64,000 nucleotides of DNA, from the NCBI GenBank assembly GCA_004295045.1, contig SHND01000055.1, positions 74,105 through 138,104 of the forward strand, read 5' to 3'. The translations under genes were made by a program, and so were the position numbers. This document shows positions 42,311 through 49,677 of the stretch, piece after piece; within the stretch, counting starts at the first letter, position 1; the number at the start of each line of letters is the position of its first letter. This stretch comes from Chloroflexota bacterium. GTDB lineage: Bacteria; Chloroflexota; Anaerolineae; UBA4142; SHND01. The notes under the pieces were generated by a model. It did not search any database, was not told the DNA's origin, and was given only the letters and a program-made list of their open reading frames with translations.

Positions 42311-42372
42311 AAAAAAAGAGTGCGATGGTACGATGATGTGGTCGTGCAGACTCACTACCGCACCATCGCACT
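42311..42372 (-). terminator. Terminator-like hairpin between smc and the ABC ATPase gene
   Basis: On the minus strand AGTGCGATGGT (42362-42372) pairs perfectly with ACCATCGCACT (42319-42329); after CT seven T follow and then the ATG of the ATPase gene. It stands 13 bp after the smc stop codon. Confidence 0.75.
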
Positions 42373-42386
42373 ACAAAACCATTACA

Positions 42387-45300
42387 CTATTGCACTTGCT
42401 CCAATTTCAACGACAACATCTGCGACACGCCATCTTCACCCATCGAGACGCCATAGATGGCGCGCGCCCCTTCCATCGTAACGCGGTTGTGCGTAATCAC
42501 GATGAACTGAGAGGCGTGCGACAATTCGTTCAGTCCGTCCCGAAAACGCCCGACGTTCGCTTCGTCGAGCGCGGCATCTACCTCGTCCATCACGCAAAAT
42601 GGCGTAGGACTCACTTTCAAAATCGCAAAGATCAGTGCGGCGGCGGTGAGGGCGCGTTCGCCGCCCGAAAGCAGTACGAGCTGCGCGGCGCGTTTGCCGG
42701 GCGGTCGCGCCGTAATTTCGATCCCGCTGTGAATCAAATCATTCGGGTCGGTGAGTTCCAAACGCGCGCTGCCGCCGCCAAAAAGCATACTGAAATATTT
42801 TTTGAATTCCGCGTTGATCGCGTCGAACGTTTCCTGGAATTTTTGTTTCATCATCGCGTCGAGTTCAGCCGTCGCCTGCTGTAATTTCTCGATCGCTTGC
42901 GTGAGGTCCAACGCTTGTTCGGTGAGAAAGGCGTGCCGTTCTTTGAGTTCGGCGTACTCTTGCGGCGCATTCGGATTCACATTCCCGATATAGCGCATTT
43001 GATTTTTGAGGCGTCGAATTTCCTTGTCAAAGCCATCGGGCAAGGATTCCACTTCGGGCAACGTGACGGGCTCTTGTTCGGGCGCGGGTGTGCCATCGTC
43101 GGGCAAATTTGCAATTTGCCCATCCGCGTCATCGCTCCCCGTTGCGGAGGACAAATTAGAAATTTGTCCAACCAAGCGCAAACGCAATTGACGCGGCGCC
43201 GCCGAATCGAGTTCGATAGCCCCCAAGTCATCTTCAATTTCTTGTTCGAGCCGCGCGATTTCGGCGCGGCGGCGTTCCGCTTCCAAGACGGCGCGATTGT
43301 GCAATTCCTCTGCGACGGTCAAGCCGCTGCGCAATTCTGTTTCGCGTTCCTCCAATTGTGTTTGTAATGCTTCACTCTCATTCAGCGCGGCTTCGTCCGG
43401 AAAGGCAACTTGATTGAGCGATTCTAATTGCGCGCGCAATTCATCCACCTGGGCTTGCGCGGCGTCGCGCGCGCCAATGATTTCCGCGATTTGCGCGGCG
43501 AACGCGGCAACGCGCGCTAGTTTGGCTTCTTGTTCGCGGAGCGCGCGCTCGTGTTCGCGTGTCAAGCGTTCTTGTTCTTGGAGTTGTTCGCGCTGCGCGC
43601 GCTCGCGTTCGCGTTCCTGCGCGCGCTGTTTCTCCAATTCGCGTTCGCGTATCCGTTCGCGTTCGCGTTCCTGTTCGCGCGCGCGTTCTTGCATCAGGCG
43701 TTCACGCTGCATTACCAGCTGTTCGTGTTCGCGGCGAAGGCGTTCGCGTTCCTGCGCCAGTTTTTCGCGCTCGCGCGTCTGCTGCTCGCGCACTCGTTCG
43801 CGCGCGTGTTCGCGTTCGCGCTGCGCGCGTTCGCGTTCGTTGAGGCGTTCGCGCGCCGCGCGTTCACCCTCGCGCTGGATGTTTGCTTCTGCCTGTTTCG
43901 CGGTCAGCACGTCGCGTTCCGCCAGCGTCAGAGCCGTGCGCGCCTCATTCGATTCTTGGCGTACGTGTTCGAGCAAACGTTCGCGTTCGCGCAATTCGCG
44001 TTCGCGGCGCGCGAGATCGTCCGCCTGCGCGGCAAGCCCGGCGACGGCGGCGAGCGCGGACTCGTATAGCGGCAATTTTTCTTGAAGGGAAATCAAATGG
44101 GTTGCCAAATCAGGCGGTGATTGGGATTCCGTTTCGGCGGACAGGGTGAGAGCCGGCGCATCAAATTCTTGCAGACGCAAATTGGCGAGACGTTGCGCGG
44201 CAAGCGCGCGGGCGCGCTGATTTTCCGTTTGCGCGCGTTCGTCGGCAAGTTTTTGCGCACTGCGTTCAAACTTGGCACGCTCGTTGCTCTCGAACTGCTC
44301 CTGTTGTGGAATGAGGCGTTCGGTTTCGGCTTGCCATTCCGCTTCTATCGCCTGCTCCGATTGCGCCAATTCTCTTTCGTGCGCATTGTGCGCCGCATCA
44401 GAGTCAAGTTGTTTGTGTAAATGCGTCTCTAATTCTGCAAGCTGCTGTTCGAGGAGTGCGTCGGCTTGCGCGTTTTGTTCGCGCATCATTTGTTCGACAA
44501 GTACGTCAATGTTTTGCGGTTCGTCAACGGCAAGAGTCAAAGTGGGCGCGGCGGCGTTGCTCCATTGTTCCAGCGCGGCGATGGAGGCGGCAACGAGCGC
44601 ATTCGTGTTTTCAAATTCGCGCTGCGCGTCGGCGTGCTGCGTTTCGGCAAAGCGCGCGCGTTCTTGCAGCACGGCGAATTCGCGTTCCTGCGCGGCGAAT
44701 TCCATTTCGCGCTGCTGCTGCGCGCGCCGTTGGTCGGCGAGTTTGGCGCGCAGGGCTTGCGCGGCGCGCCGCGTTTCGGTGAGCTGCGCGGCGAGCTCTT
44801 GCATCAAGGCGCGCTGCGCGTTCAATTTTTCGCGCGCGTCGTGTTCTTGCGCGGACGCGGTGAGAAAGCTTTCTTGCGCGTGCGCCCAATTAAAGGCGTA
44901 CCATTGTTTCAAATGCGCGTTGAGCGCGGTGGCAACGGATTCGTACTTGCTGGCGCGGTCGGCTTGACGCGCGAGGGAGGGCAGGCGCGGCGCGATTTCA
45001 TTGATAATGTCGTTGACGCGAATTAAATTTTGCTGTGTCTCTTCTAATTTTTCCAGCGCGTTCGCTTTTTTATTTTGATAGAGCCCAATGCCCGCCGCTT
45101 CTTCAAACAGGGTGCGGCGTTCTTCGGCGCGCAGTGAAAGTGCTTGATCAATGAGTCCTTGCCCAATGACTGCGTAGGTCAAACGCGCGAGCCCCCATCT
45201 TTGCAAGAGTTCCTGCACATCGCGCAAACGGACACGCTGACGATTGATGAGATATTCGTTTTCGCCGCTGCGATAGGCGCGCCGCGTGATGGTAACTTCG

Positions 45301-45731
45301 GTGGGGCGGGTGTGGAGGATTTCTTCAATCACCGACGATGGACGGCTGCCCGCTGAGGGCGTGTTTCCGTTAGGGACGACGGCGGACGACGGACGGCGGA
45401 CAGCCGAATCGGTTGCGTCGTCTGCCGGCTGCGGTCTGTCGTCGTTCGCGTTGCTGTCGTCAAGCGCGAACGGATTCTCTAACGTCAACGCGACTTCTGC
45501 CATGCCCATTTTGGGGCGCGTGGCGCTGCCGGTGAAAATCAAGTCTTCGGTTTTTTTGGTGCGAAGATTCGAGGGCGATTGTTCGCCGAGCGCCCAACGA
45601 ATCGCGTCGGCGATGTTGCTTTTGCCGCAGCCGTTGGGTCCAACGATGGCGGTGATGCCTTCACCAAAATGAAAGGTGGTAGGATGGGCAAAGGTTTTGA
45701 ACCCATGAACTTGGACAGTTTTGAGGCGCAT
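42387..45731 (-). CDS. smc: SMC-type chromosome segregation ATPase without a recognisable hinge
   Basis: 1114 residues from ATG 45731. The N-terminal head has Walker A GPNGCGKSN (31-39) and the C-terminal head LLSGGERALTAAAL and Walker B FCVMDEVDAALDE, all typical of SMC. The head carries two insertions of low-complexity sequence (after ENPFAL, rich in Asp/Ser/Pro). Between the heads is coiled coil, with an extraordinary RE/QRE-rich stretch of about 120 residues, but I find no globular hinge with its conserved glycines, which canonical SMC needs to dimerise. An extended -10 TGATATAAT (45742-45747) is 10 nt before the ATG. No scpA or scpB gene is nearby. It could be an SbcC/SMC-like relative rather than the main condensin. 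Confidence 0.82.
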   Translation of the reverse strand: MRLKTVQVHGFKTFAHPTTFHFGEGITAIVGPNGCGKSNIADAIRWALGEQSPSNLRTKKTEDLIFTGSATRPKMGMAEVALTLENPFALDDSNANDDRPQPADDATDSAVRRPSSAVVPNGNTPSAGSRPSSVIEEILHTRPTEVTITRRAYRSGENEYLINRQRVRLRDVQELLQRWGLARLTYAVIGQGLIDQALSLRAEERRTLFEEAAGIGLYQNKKANALEKLEETQQNLIRVNDIINEIAPRLPSLARQADRASKYESVATALNAHLKQWYAFNWAHAQESFLTASAQEHDAREKLNAQRALMQELAAQLTETRRAAQALRAKLADQRRAQQQREMEFAAQEREFAVLQERARFAETQHADAQREFENTNALVAASIAALEQWSNAAAPTLTLAVDEPQNIDVLVEQMMREQNAQADALLEQQLAELETHLHKQLDSDAAHNAHERELAQSEQAIEAEWQAETERLIPQQEQFESNERAKFERSAQKLADERAQTENQRARALAAQRLANLRLQEFDAPALTLSAETESQSPPDLATHLISLQEKLPLYESALAAVAGLAAQADDLARRERELRERERLLEHVRQESNEARTALTLAERDVLTAKQAEANIQREGERAARERLNERERAQREREHARERVREQQTREREKLAQERERLRREHEQLVMQRERLMQERAREQERERERIRERELEKQRAQERERERAQREQLQEQERLTREHERALREQEAKLARVAAFAAQIAEIIGARDAAQAQVDELRAQLESLNQVAFPDEAALNESEALQTQLEERETELRSGLTVAEELHNRAVLEAERRRAEIARLEQEIEDDLGAIELDSAAPRQLRLRLVGQISNLSSATGSDDADGQIANLPDDGTPAPEQEPVTLPEVESLPDGFDKEIRRLKNQMRYIGNVNPNAPQEYAELKERHAFLTEQALDLTQAIEKLQQATAELDAMMKQKFQETFDAINAEFKKYFSMLFGGGSARLELTDPNDLIHSGIEITARPPGKRAAQLVLLSGGERALTAAALIFAILKVSPTPFCVMDEVDAALDEANVGRFRDGLNELSHASQFIVITHNRVTMEGARAIYGVSMGEDGVSQMLSLKLEQVQ
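43101..43169. repeat. Two palindromes inside the smc coding region
   Basis: GGGCAAATT-TGC-AATTTGCCC (43101-43121) and GGACAAATT-AGA-AATTTGTCC (43149-43169) are perfect 9-bp inverted repeats 27 bp apart. They encode the low-complexity part GQISNLSSATG ... DGQIANLPDD, which is not SMC-like. Confidence 0.85.
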
Positions 45732-45750
45732 GGTAAGCGCGATTATATCA

Positions 45751-45779
45751 TTGACGCGCTTTTTCGCATTTGTTAGAAT
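45751..45779 (+). promoter_or_regulatory. Promoter of the small gene at 45809, divergent to smc
   Basis: TTGACG (45751-45756), 17-bp spacer, TAGAAT (45774-45779). Confidence 0.7.
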
Positions 45780-45808
45780 CATCGCGCATTTATTGGAGAA
45801 AATCTTTT

Positions 45809-45964
45809 ATGCTGAATCTCGCACCGCTTCAAGAAATCGCGTATGCGGAAATTAAACGCCGCGTGGAAAAATTTAACGCGTTGTCAAAGCTTGAATGCAA
45901 TGCGTTGTATGGGTTGAGTGAGGAGGAGATTCAAGTGGTGAAAGCAGGCGGGCAAGTTGTTTGA
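45809..45964 (+). CDS. Small hypothetical protein (51 residues)
   Basis: MLNLAPLQEIAYAEIKRR begins a helical, mixed-charge protein with a GLSEEEIQVVKAGG end. A good promoter (TTGACG-17-TAGAAT) and a TTGGAG site before ATG 45809 support it. I do not recognise the family. Its stop codon lies within the -35 box of the next gene, a toxin-antitoxin fusion, so the two are close but separately promoted. Confidence 0.55.
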   Translation: MLNLAPLQEIAYAEIKRRVEKFNALSKLECNALYGLSEEEIQVVKAGGQVV

Positions 45965-45989
45965 CGAGCATAGGTTCGAGGTTTAGAAT
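45961..45989 (+). promoter_or_regulatory. Promoter of the first MntA-HepT fusion
   Basis: TTGACG (45961-45966), 17-bp spacer, TAGAAT (45984-45989); the ATG is 7 nt further. Confidence 0.75.
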
Positions 45990-45996
45990 TGAACTG

Positions 45997-46797
45997 ATGG
46001 AGCAAACTGTGGTCTTGCAGAACGCCGTATCCGCTATGCCAATCGCAGAATCGGAACGCTTGACGCTGCCTCAGCTGGTAGAGCGCATCCAAGCGCGGCT
46101 GCCCGAAATCTCGCAGCAGTTTCGCGTCAGAGATTTGGGACTTTTCGGTTCCTACGTGCGCGGCGATGAACGTGCGGACAGCGACTTGGACGTTCTGGTT
46201 GACTTTGAAGGTGGAGAAGAGGGCGCGCCGCGCGAGCCGCTCAGCGCGTTTTTGAGTGAGCTGCTGCATGTCAAAGTGGATGTCATTCCGAGTGAAAACC
46301 TCCGCAGACGCCCTTATTTTGGCAGAAATGTCTTGCGGCATATTGTTTGGCTGCAAAAAGATGACGTGCCACAATTTGTAACATTGCCCCCGCGCGTTTT
46401 CGCAGACGGCGACAACAGAGACGACATGGAACCGAAACGCGAGTATATGGATTTCATTCAGGACATGTTGACGAGCATGGATGAGGCGTTGGAATTTGGC
46501 GGAGACTTGAACAGCGGACAATTGCTGAATGATCGAAAAACGCTGTCCGCCGTCAAATATGCGATCCAAACGATTGGTGAAGCGGCGGGCAAAATTCCGC
46601 CCGAGGTGCGTGCGCTCTATCCCAGAATTCGTTGGGGTGAAATGATGGGGATGCGCAACCGCCTCGTTCACGACTATGCTCGTGTGCAGGCAGAAATTGT
46701 ATGGGAAATTCTCCACGGGGATTTGCCGAATGATCGAATGCTCGTCGCGGACATGTTCGAGCGCGAGAAAAAACGACGCGGACTTGAGGGCGTATAA
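45997..46797 (+). CDS. MntA-HepT (MNT-HEPN) fusion protein, copy 1
   Basis: 266 residues that join both halves of a type VII toxin-antitoxin pair. The N-terminal minimal nucleotidyltransferase (MntA-like antitoxin) has the GSx10DxD motif at Gly51-Ser52 and Asp63/Asp65 (GSYVRGDERADSDLD). After a linker of about 25 residues, a HEPN domain (HepT-like toxin) starts at Met144 (MEPKREYMDF) with the RX4HXY RNase motif at Arg220-His225-Tyr227 (RNRLVHDY). In known systems the two are separate genes and MntA adds AMP to the tyrosine. Start ATG 45997 is set by the promoter just upstream; a longer frame would include it. Confidence 0.88.
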   Translation: MEQTVVLQNAVSAMPIAESERLTLPQLVERIQARLPEISQQFRVRDLGLFGSYVRGDERADSDLDVLVDFEGGEEGAPREPLSAFLSELLHVKVDVIPSENLRRRPYFGRNVLRHIVWLQKDDVPQFVTLPPRVFADGDNRDDMEPKREYMDFIQDMLTSMDEALEFGGDLNSGQLLNDRKTLSAVKYAIQTIGEAAGKIPPEVRALYPRIRWGEMMGMRNRLVHDYARVQAEIVWEILHGDLPNDRMLVADMFEREKKRRGLEGV

Positions 46798-46803
46798 AAA
46801 CAT

Positions 46804-46828
46804 GAACCCACCGAGTAACGGTGGGTTC
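46804..46828 (+). terminator. Hairpin after MntA-HepT copy 1
   Basis: GAACCCACCG / CGGTGGGTTC, perfect 10-bp stem with a 5-nt loop. It lacks a strong T-run, so termination is weak or Rho-assisted. The equivalent hairpin after copy 2 differs by a compensatory base pair. Confidence 0.5.
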
Positions 46829-46881
46829 GCTGTTTCTGTGCAAGGAAGCGTTATCACGTAGAGTGCACGTGCGAATGCATT

Positions 46882-46978
46882 CTACGCGCTGTGTGTGCTG
46901 TCACTCCCAATCTTTTGCACACGTCCCACGCGTCCATCCTCCAACATCACCTTGATGCCGCACGGGTCGTCTTTTTCA
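46882..46978 (-). pseudogene. ywbE 3'-end fragment (direct repeat copy 1 at 46912-46965)
   Basis: On the minus strand GIKVMLEDGRVGRVQK is read, identical to the end of the intact ywbE at 47845-48054, then an aberrant GSDSTHSA and stop. The 54 bp 46912-46965 match 47872-47925 at 52 positions. The rest of ywbE is absent here. Confidence 0.85.
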
Positions 46979-46987
46979 AATGTAGAT

Positions 46988-47017
46988 TTGACGAATTTTG
47001 TTCTCCACCGTTACAAT
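46988..47017 (+). promoter_or_regulatory. Promoter of the second MntA-HepT fusion
   Basis: TTGACG (46988-46993), 18-bp spacer, TACAAT (47012-47017); ATG 7 nt downstream, the same geometry as copy 1. Confidence 0.72.
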
Positions 47018-47024
47018 TCCGCCT

Positions 47025-47813
47025 ATGCGGGCAACGACTGGGCGCAAAACGCCAATCGTCAGAAAAGAGCGTTCTCGTATGCGACGACATACGCGCACAT
47101 CCATCGTGCGTGTACTGCGACGCGCGCTGCCCGCGTTGTCTGAAAAATACAACATCAAATCATTCGGCATTTTTGGTTCGTATGCACGCGACGAACAAAA
47201 AGTGACGAGTGATTTGGATGTGTTAGTGGAATATCGAGAACCTGCGTCGCTTGCGGGAAAAATAGAACTGGAAGAACAGTTGTCGTCGCTGGTTGGCGCC
47301 CAAGTTGAAGTGAGCCAACTGCAGGAGCTCAGGACTTTTATCGGAAAAAATGTGATGCGGCAAGTAATTTGGCTGCAGAAAGATGGAGTCGCGCGGAGGT
47401 TGAAAGCGCCGCGGCGTACTCGTAATGGCCAACCCAATGGAGCAAACATGGAACCGAAACGCGAATATTTGGATTGGCTAGATGATATGGTAGAGAGTAT
47501 GGAAAATGCGCCGCGTCATGTGGAAGGAATGACGTACGAACAGATGCTCGCTAACCGCAACACCAAACTCTTGGTGCGAACCGAGATTCAGATTATCGGA
47601 GAAGCCGCCTCACATATTCCTGAGGAGATTCAGGAGCGCTATCCCGAAATCCCGTGGAAAAATATCAGCGCGCGCCATCGTGTGGTTCATGGTTACCACA
47701 AGATTGATTACAAAGAGGTTTGGAAGATTCTGAACGAATCCATTCCGCATGACCTTCCACTCGTCCACGCGATGCGTGACAATGAAAAAAAACGCCGCAA
47801 CATCCAAGAATAA
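47025..47813 (+). CDS. MntA-HepT (MNT-HEPN) fusion protein, copy 2
   Basis: 262 residues, paralogue of copy 1 with the same domain order. MNT motif GSYARDEQKVTSDLD at Gly51-Ser52 and Asp63/Asp65; HEPN from Met142 (MEPKREYLDW) with Arg217-His222-Tyr224 (RHRVVHGY). The Met142 codon has a GGAG (47439-47442) 5 nt upstream, so free HEPN toxin could also be made from an internal start. The linker (VARRLKAPRRTRNGQPNGAN) is basic and unlike that of copy 1. Start ATG 47025 is the first after the promoter; the frame also has a later ATG at 47085. The gene and its hairpin lie between two direct repeats of the ywbE 3' end. Confidence 0.88.
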   Translation: MRATTGRKTPIVRKERSRMRRHTRTSIVRVLRRALPALSEKYNIKSFGIFGSYARDEQKVTSDLDVLVEYREPASLAGKIELEEQLSSLVGAQVEVSQLQELRTFIGKNVMRQVIWLQKDGVARRLKAPRRTRNGQPNGANMEPKREYLDWLDDMVESMENAPRHVEGMTYEQMLANRNTKLLVRTEIQIIGEAASHIPEEIQERYPEIPWKNISARHRVVHGYHKIDYKEVWKILNESIPHDLPLVHAMRDNEKKRRNIQE

Positions 47814-47818
47814 AAACC

Positions 47819-47843
47819 GAACCCGCCGTTATTCGGCGGGTTC
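47819..47843 (+). terminator. Hairpin after MntA-HepT copy 2
   Basis: GAACCCGCCG / CGGCGGGTTC, perfect 10-bp stem, loop 5, located between the convergent MntA-HepT and ywbE genes and so able to serve both strands. Confidence 0.55.
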
Positions 47844-47844
47844 G

Positions 47845-48054
47845 TCATTTTCCATCACCATCATTTACAAACTTTTGCACACGTCCCACGCGCCCATCCT
47901 CCAACATCACCTTGATGCCGCGCGGATGATTGGAACTCGGCGTGAGAATTCGCGCGACAATTCCTTCCGTCAATTCGCCCGTGCGTTGATTCTGTTTTTC
48001 GACGACGAATACGCGCGCGCCGATTTTGATTTCACTGCGTTTGGTGATGGGCAT
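47845..48054 (-). CDS. ywbE: YwbE family protein (DUF2196)
   Basis: 69 residues. IKIGARVFVVEKQNQRTGEL, TEGIVARIL and HPRGIKVMLEDGRVGRVQK follow the short YwbE family, a KOW/OB-like beta barrel of unknown function. Full length for the family (about 65-70). Its last 54 bp are repeated 960 bp downstream, beyond the MntA-HepT copy 2 gene. Upstream of the ATG is a GGAGAAT-type tandem word repeat (48058-48110). Confidence 0.9.
   Translation of the reverse strand: MPITKRSEIKIGARVFVVEKQNQRTGELTEGIVARILTPSSNHPRGIKVMLEDGRVGRVQKFVNDGDGK
47872..47925. repeat. 54-bp direct repeat, copy 2 (ywbE 3' end)
   Basis: Matches 46912-46965 at 52 of 54 positions in the same orientation, exactly 960 bp apart; the unit between them carries MntA-HepT copy 2 with its promoter and hairpin. 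Confidence 0.9.
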
Positions 48055-48153
48055 TGGAGGTTGGAGAATGGAGAATGGAGAATGGAGATTCGAGATTCGA
48101 GATTGGAGACTGCGCGTTCGTTATTTGTTGTCCGCTGGCTGTCGTCTGCTGTC

Positions 48154-49575
48154 TTAACTTGTCTTGATAACGACCATTTGGATATTCGTCATTTCTTCCA
48201 TCGCAAATTTCACGCCTTCGCGCCCGAGTCCACTGTTGCGATTGCCGCCGTACGGCATGTGGTCGGCGCGGAAACTCGGAACCTCGTTGATGATGACGCC
48301 GCCGAAATTTAGTTTTTTGATGGCTTGGAAAACGCGGTTGATGTCGCGGGTGAATACGGATGCTTGCAATCCGAACGAGGTTTTGTCCGCTTGTTCGAGG
48401 GCGTCTTCGAATGAATCCGCTTGAAGGACGGATGCGACAGGTCCGAACACCTCTTCCGCCACCACTTTCATTTCCGGTTTCGCATCAACAATGACGGTCG
48501 GATAATAGACGTTGCCTTTGCGTTTGCCCCCCGCCAAAATGCGCGCGCCGCCTGACGATGCTTCGTCCACCCATTCCGAAACGCGTTCGACTTCACTTTT
48601 TGCAATCATCGGTCCAACATCCACGCGCTCGTCCAACGGATCGCCGACGACCATCGCGTTTGTCGCCGCGACAAATTTTTCGGTGAACGGTTCGTACACG
48701 GCGCGTTCGCCGTAGATGCGCTGCGTGCTGATGCAAACCTGCCCGCTGTTGTAGAACGCGCCGACGGCGGCTTTTTTCGCAACCGTTTCCAAATCCGCAT
48801 CGGGCGCGACGATGATCGGCGCGGTGTTGCCGAGTTCGAGCGTTACTTTTTTGATGCCCGCGACGGAAAGAATGCGCTGCCCCACGGGAACGCTTCCGGT
48901 GAACGTAATTTTGGCAATGCGCGGGTCGCGCACCAGCCATTCGCCGACGGTGCTGCCACTGCCGTTGACGAGATTGATTGCGCCGGGGGGCAAACCCGCC
49001 GCTTCTAAACATTCGCATAAAAATACGGAGGTCAGCGGCGTTGTCGCCGCCGGTTTCAACACGATTGAATTGCCTGCCGCGAGCGCGGGCGCGACTTTGT
49101 GTGCGACGAGGTTGAGCGGAAAATTGAACGGCGTAATTGCCGCAACGACGCCGACAGGACGCCGCAGATAAAAGCCAAAGTATCCTTCGCCGGATGGTAC
49201 GGCATCGAGCGGAATCGTTTCGCCGTGAAGGCGTTTTGCTTCTTCGCCCGCAATGGTGAAAGTGCTAATGGCGCGGTCTACTTCGATGCGCGCGAATTTG
49301 AGCGCCTTGCCCGCTTCCGCCGCAATTGTTTTGGCGATTTCTTCTCTGCGTTCTTGCAATAGTTGCGCGGTGCGAAATAAAATCGTCGCGCGTTTGTGCG
49401 CGGGCATGTCTGCCATCACGCTCGCCGCGCGTTCGGCTGCCGCAATTGCTTCGTCTACACGATCCACGTCCGCGATGGGCAGTGTGCCGATTAAGGAATC
49501 GTCGTACTTGTTATAGACGGGCATGGCGCTGCCGTTGCCAACCCATTTACCGTTGATGTAGAGTTTATAATCCAC
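48154..49575 (-). CDS. Aldehyde dehydrogenase family protein
   Basis: 473 residues from GTG 49575 (GGAG upstream). NAD-linked ALDH motifs: ITPFNFPLNLVAHK, FTGSVPVGQ, the general-base glutamate in LELGNTAP, the catalytic cysteine in NSGQVCISTQR and PYGGNRNSGLGREG near the end. It oxidises an aldehyde to the acid. The short-chain lactaldehyde/GAPN-like look of the sequence (few aromatic substrate residues visible) leaves the substrate open. It stands alone behind a terminator of the next gene upstream; a second ALDH lies at 52731-54200. Confidence 0.92.
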   Translation of the reverse strand: MDYKLYINGKWVGNGSAMPVYNKYDDSLIGTLPIADVDRVDEAIAAAERAASVMADMPAHKRATILFRTAQLLQERREEIAKTIAAEAGKALKFARIEVDRAISTFTIAGEEAKRLHGETIPLDAVPSGEGYFGFYLRRPVGVVAAITPFNFPLNLVAHKVAPALAAGNSIVLKPAATTPLTSVFLCECLEAAGLPPGAINLVNGSGSTVGEWLVRDPRIAKITFTGSVPVGQRILSVAGIKKVTLELGNTAPIIVAPDADLETVAKKAAVGAFYNSGQVCISTQRIYGERAVYEPFTEKFVAATNAMVVGDPLDERVDVGPMIAKSEVERVSEWVDEASSGGARILAGGKRKGNVYYPTVIVDAKPEMKVVAEEVFGPVASVLQADSFEDALEQADKTSFGLQASVFTRDINRVFQAIKKLNFGGVIINEVPSFRADHMPYGGNRNSGLGREGVKFAMEEMTNIQMVVIKTS

Positions 49576-49634
49576 GAGATTTCTCACTCCATTCGAAATG
49601 ATATTCGCAATGTGAGAATTATACTTGAACTCAC

Positions 49635-49672
49635 AAAAAAAATCCCAAGTCATTTTGACTTGGGATTTTTTT
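49635..49672 (-). terminator. Intrinsic terminator of the Ig-like protein gene
   Basis: AAATCCCAAGTCA / TGACTTGGGATTT with a 3-nt loop and T8 on the minus strand, A-tract on the other side; it can act in both directions. Confidence 0.92.
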
Positions 49673-49677
49673 ATTCT

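Noticed and set aside
48058..48113. GGAGAATG tandem repeat as a ribosome-binding or regulatory array
   Set aside because: It lies between ywbE start and the ALDH 3' end and does not precede a start codon on the plus strand; simple word repeat.
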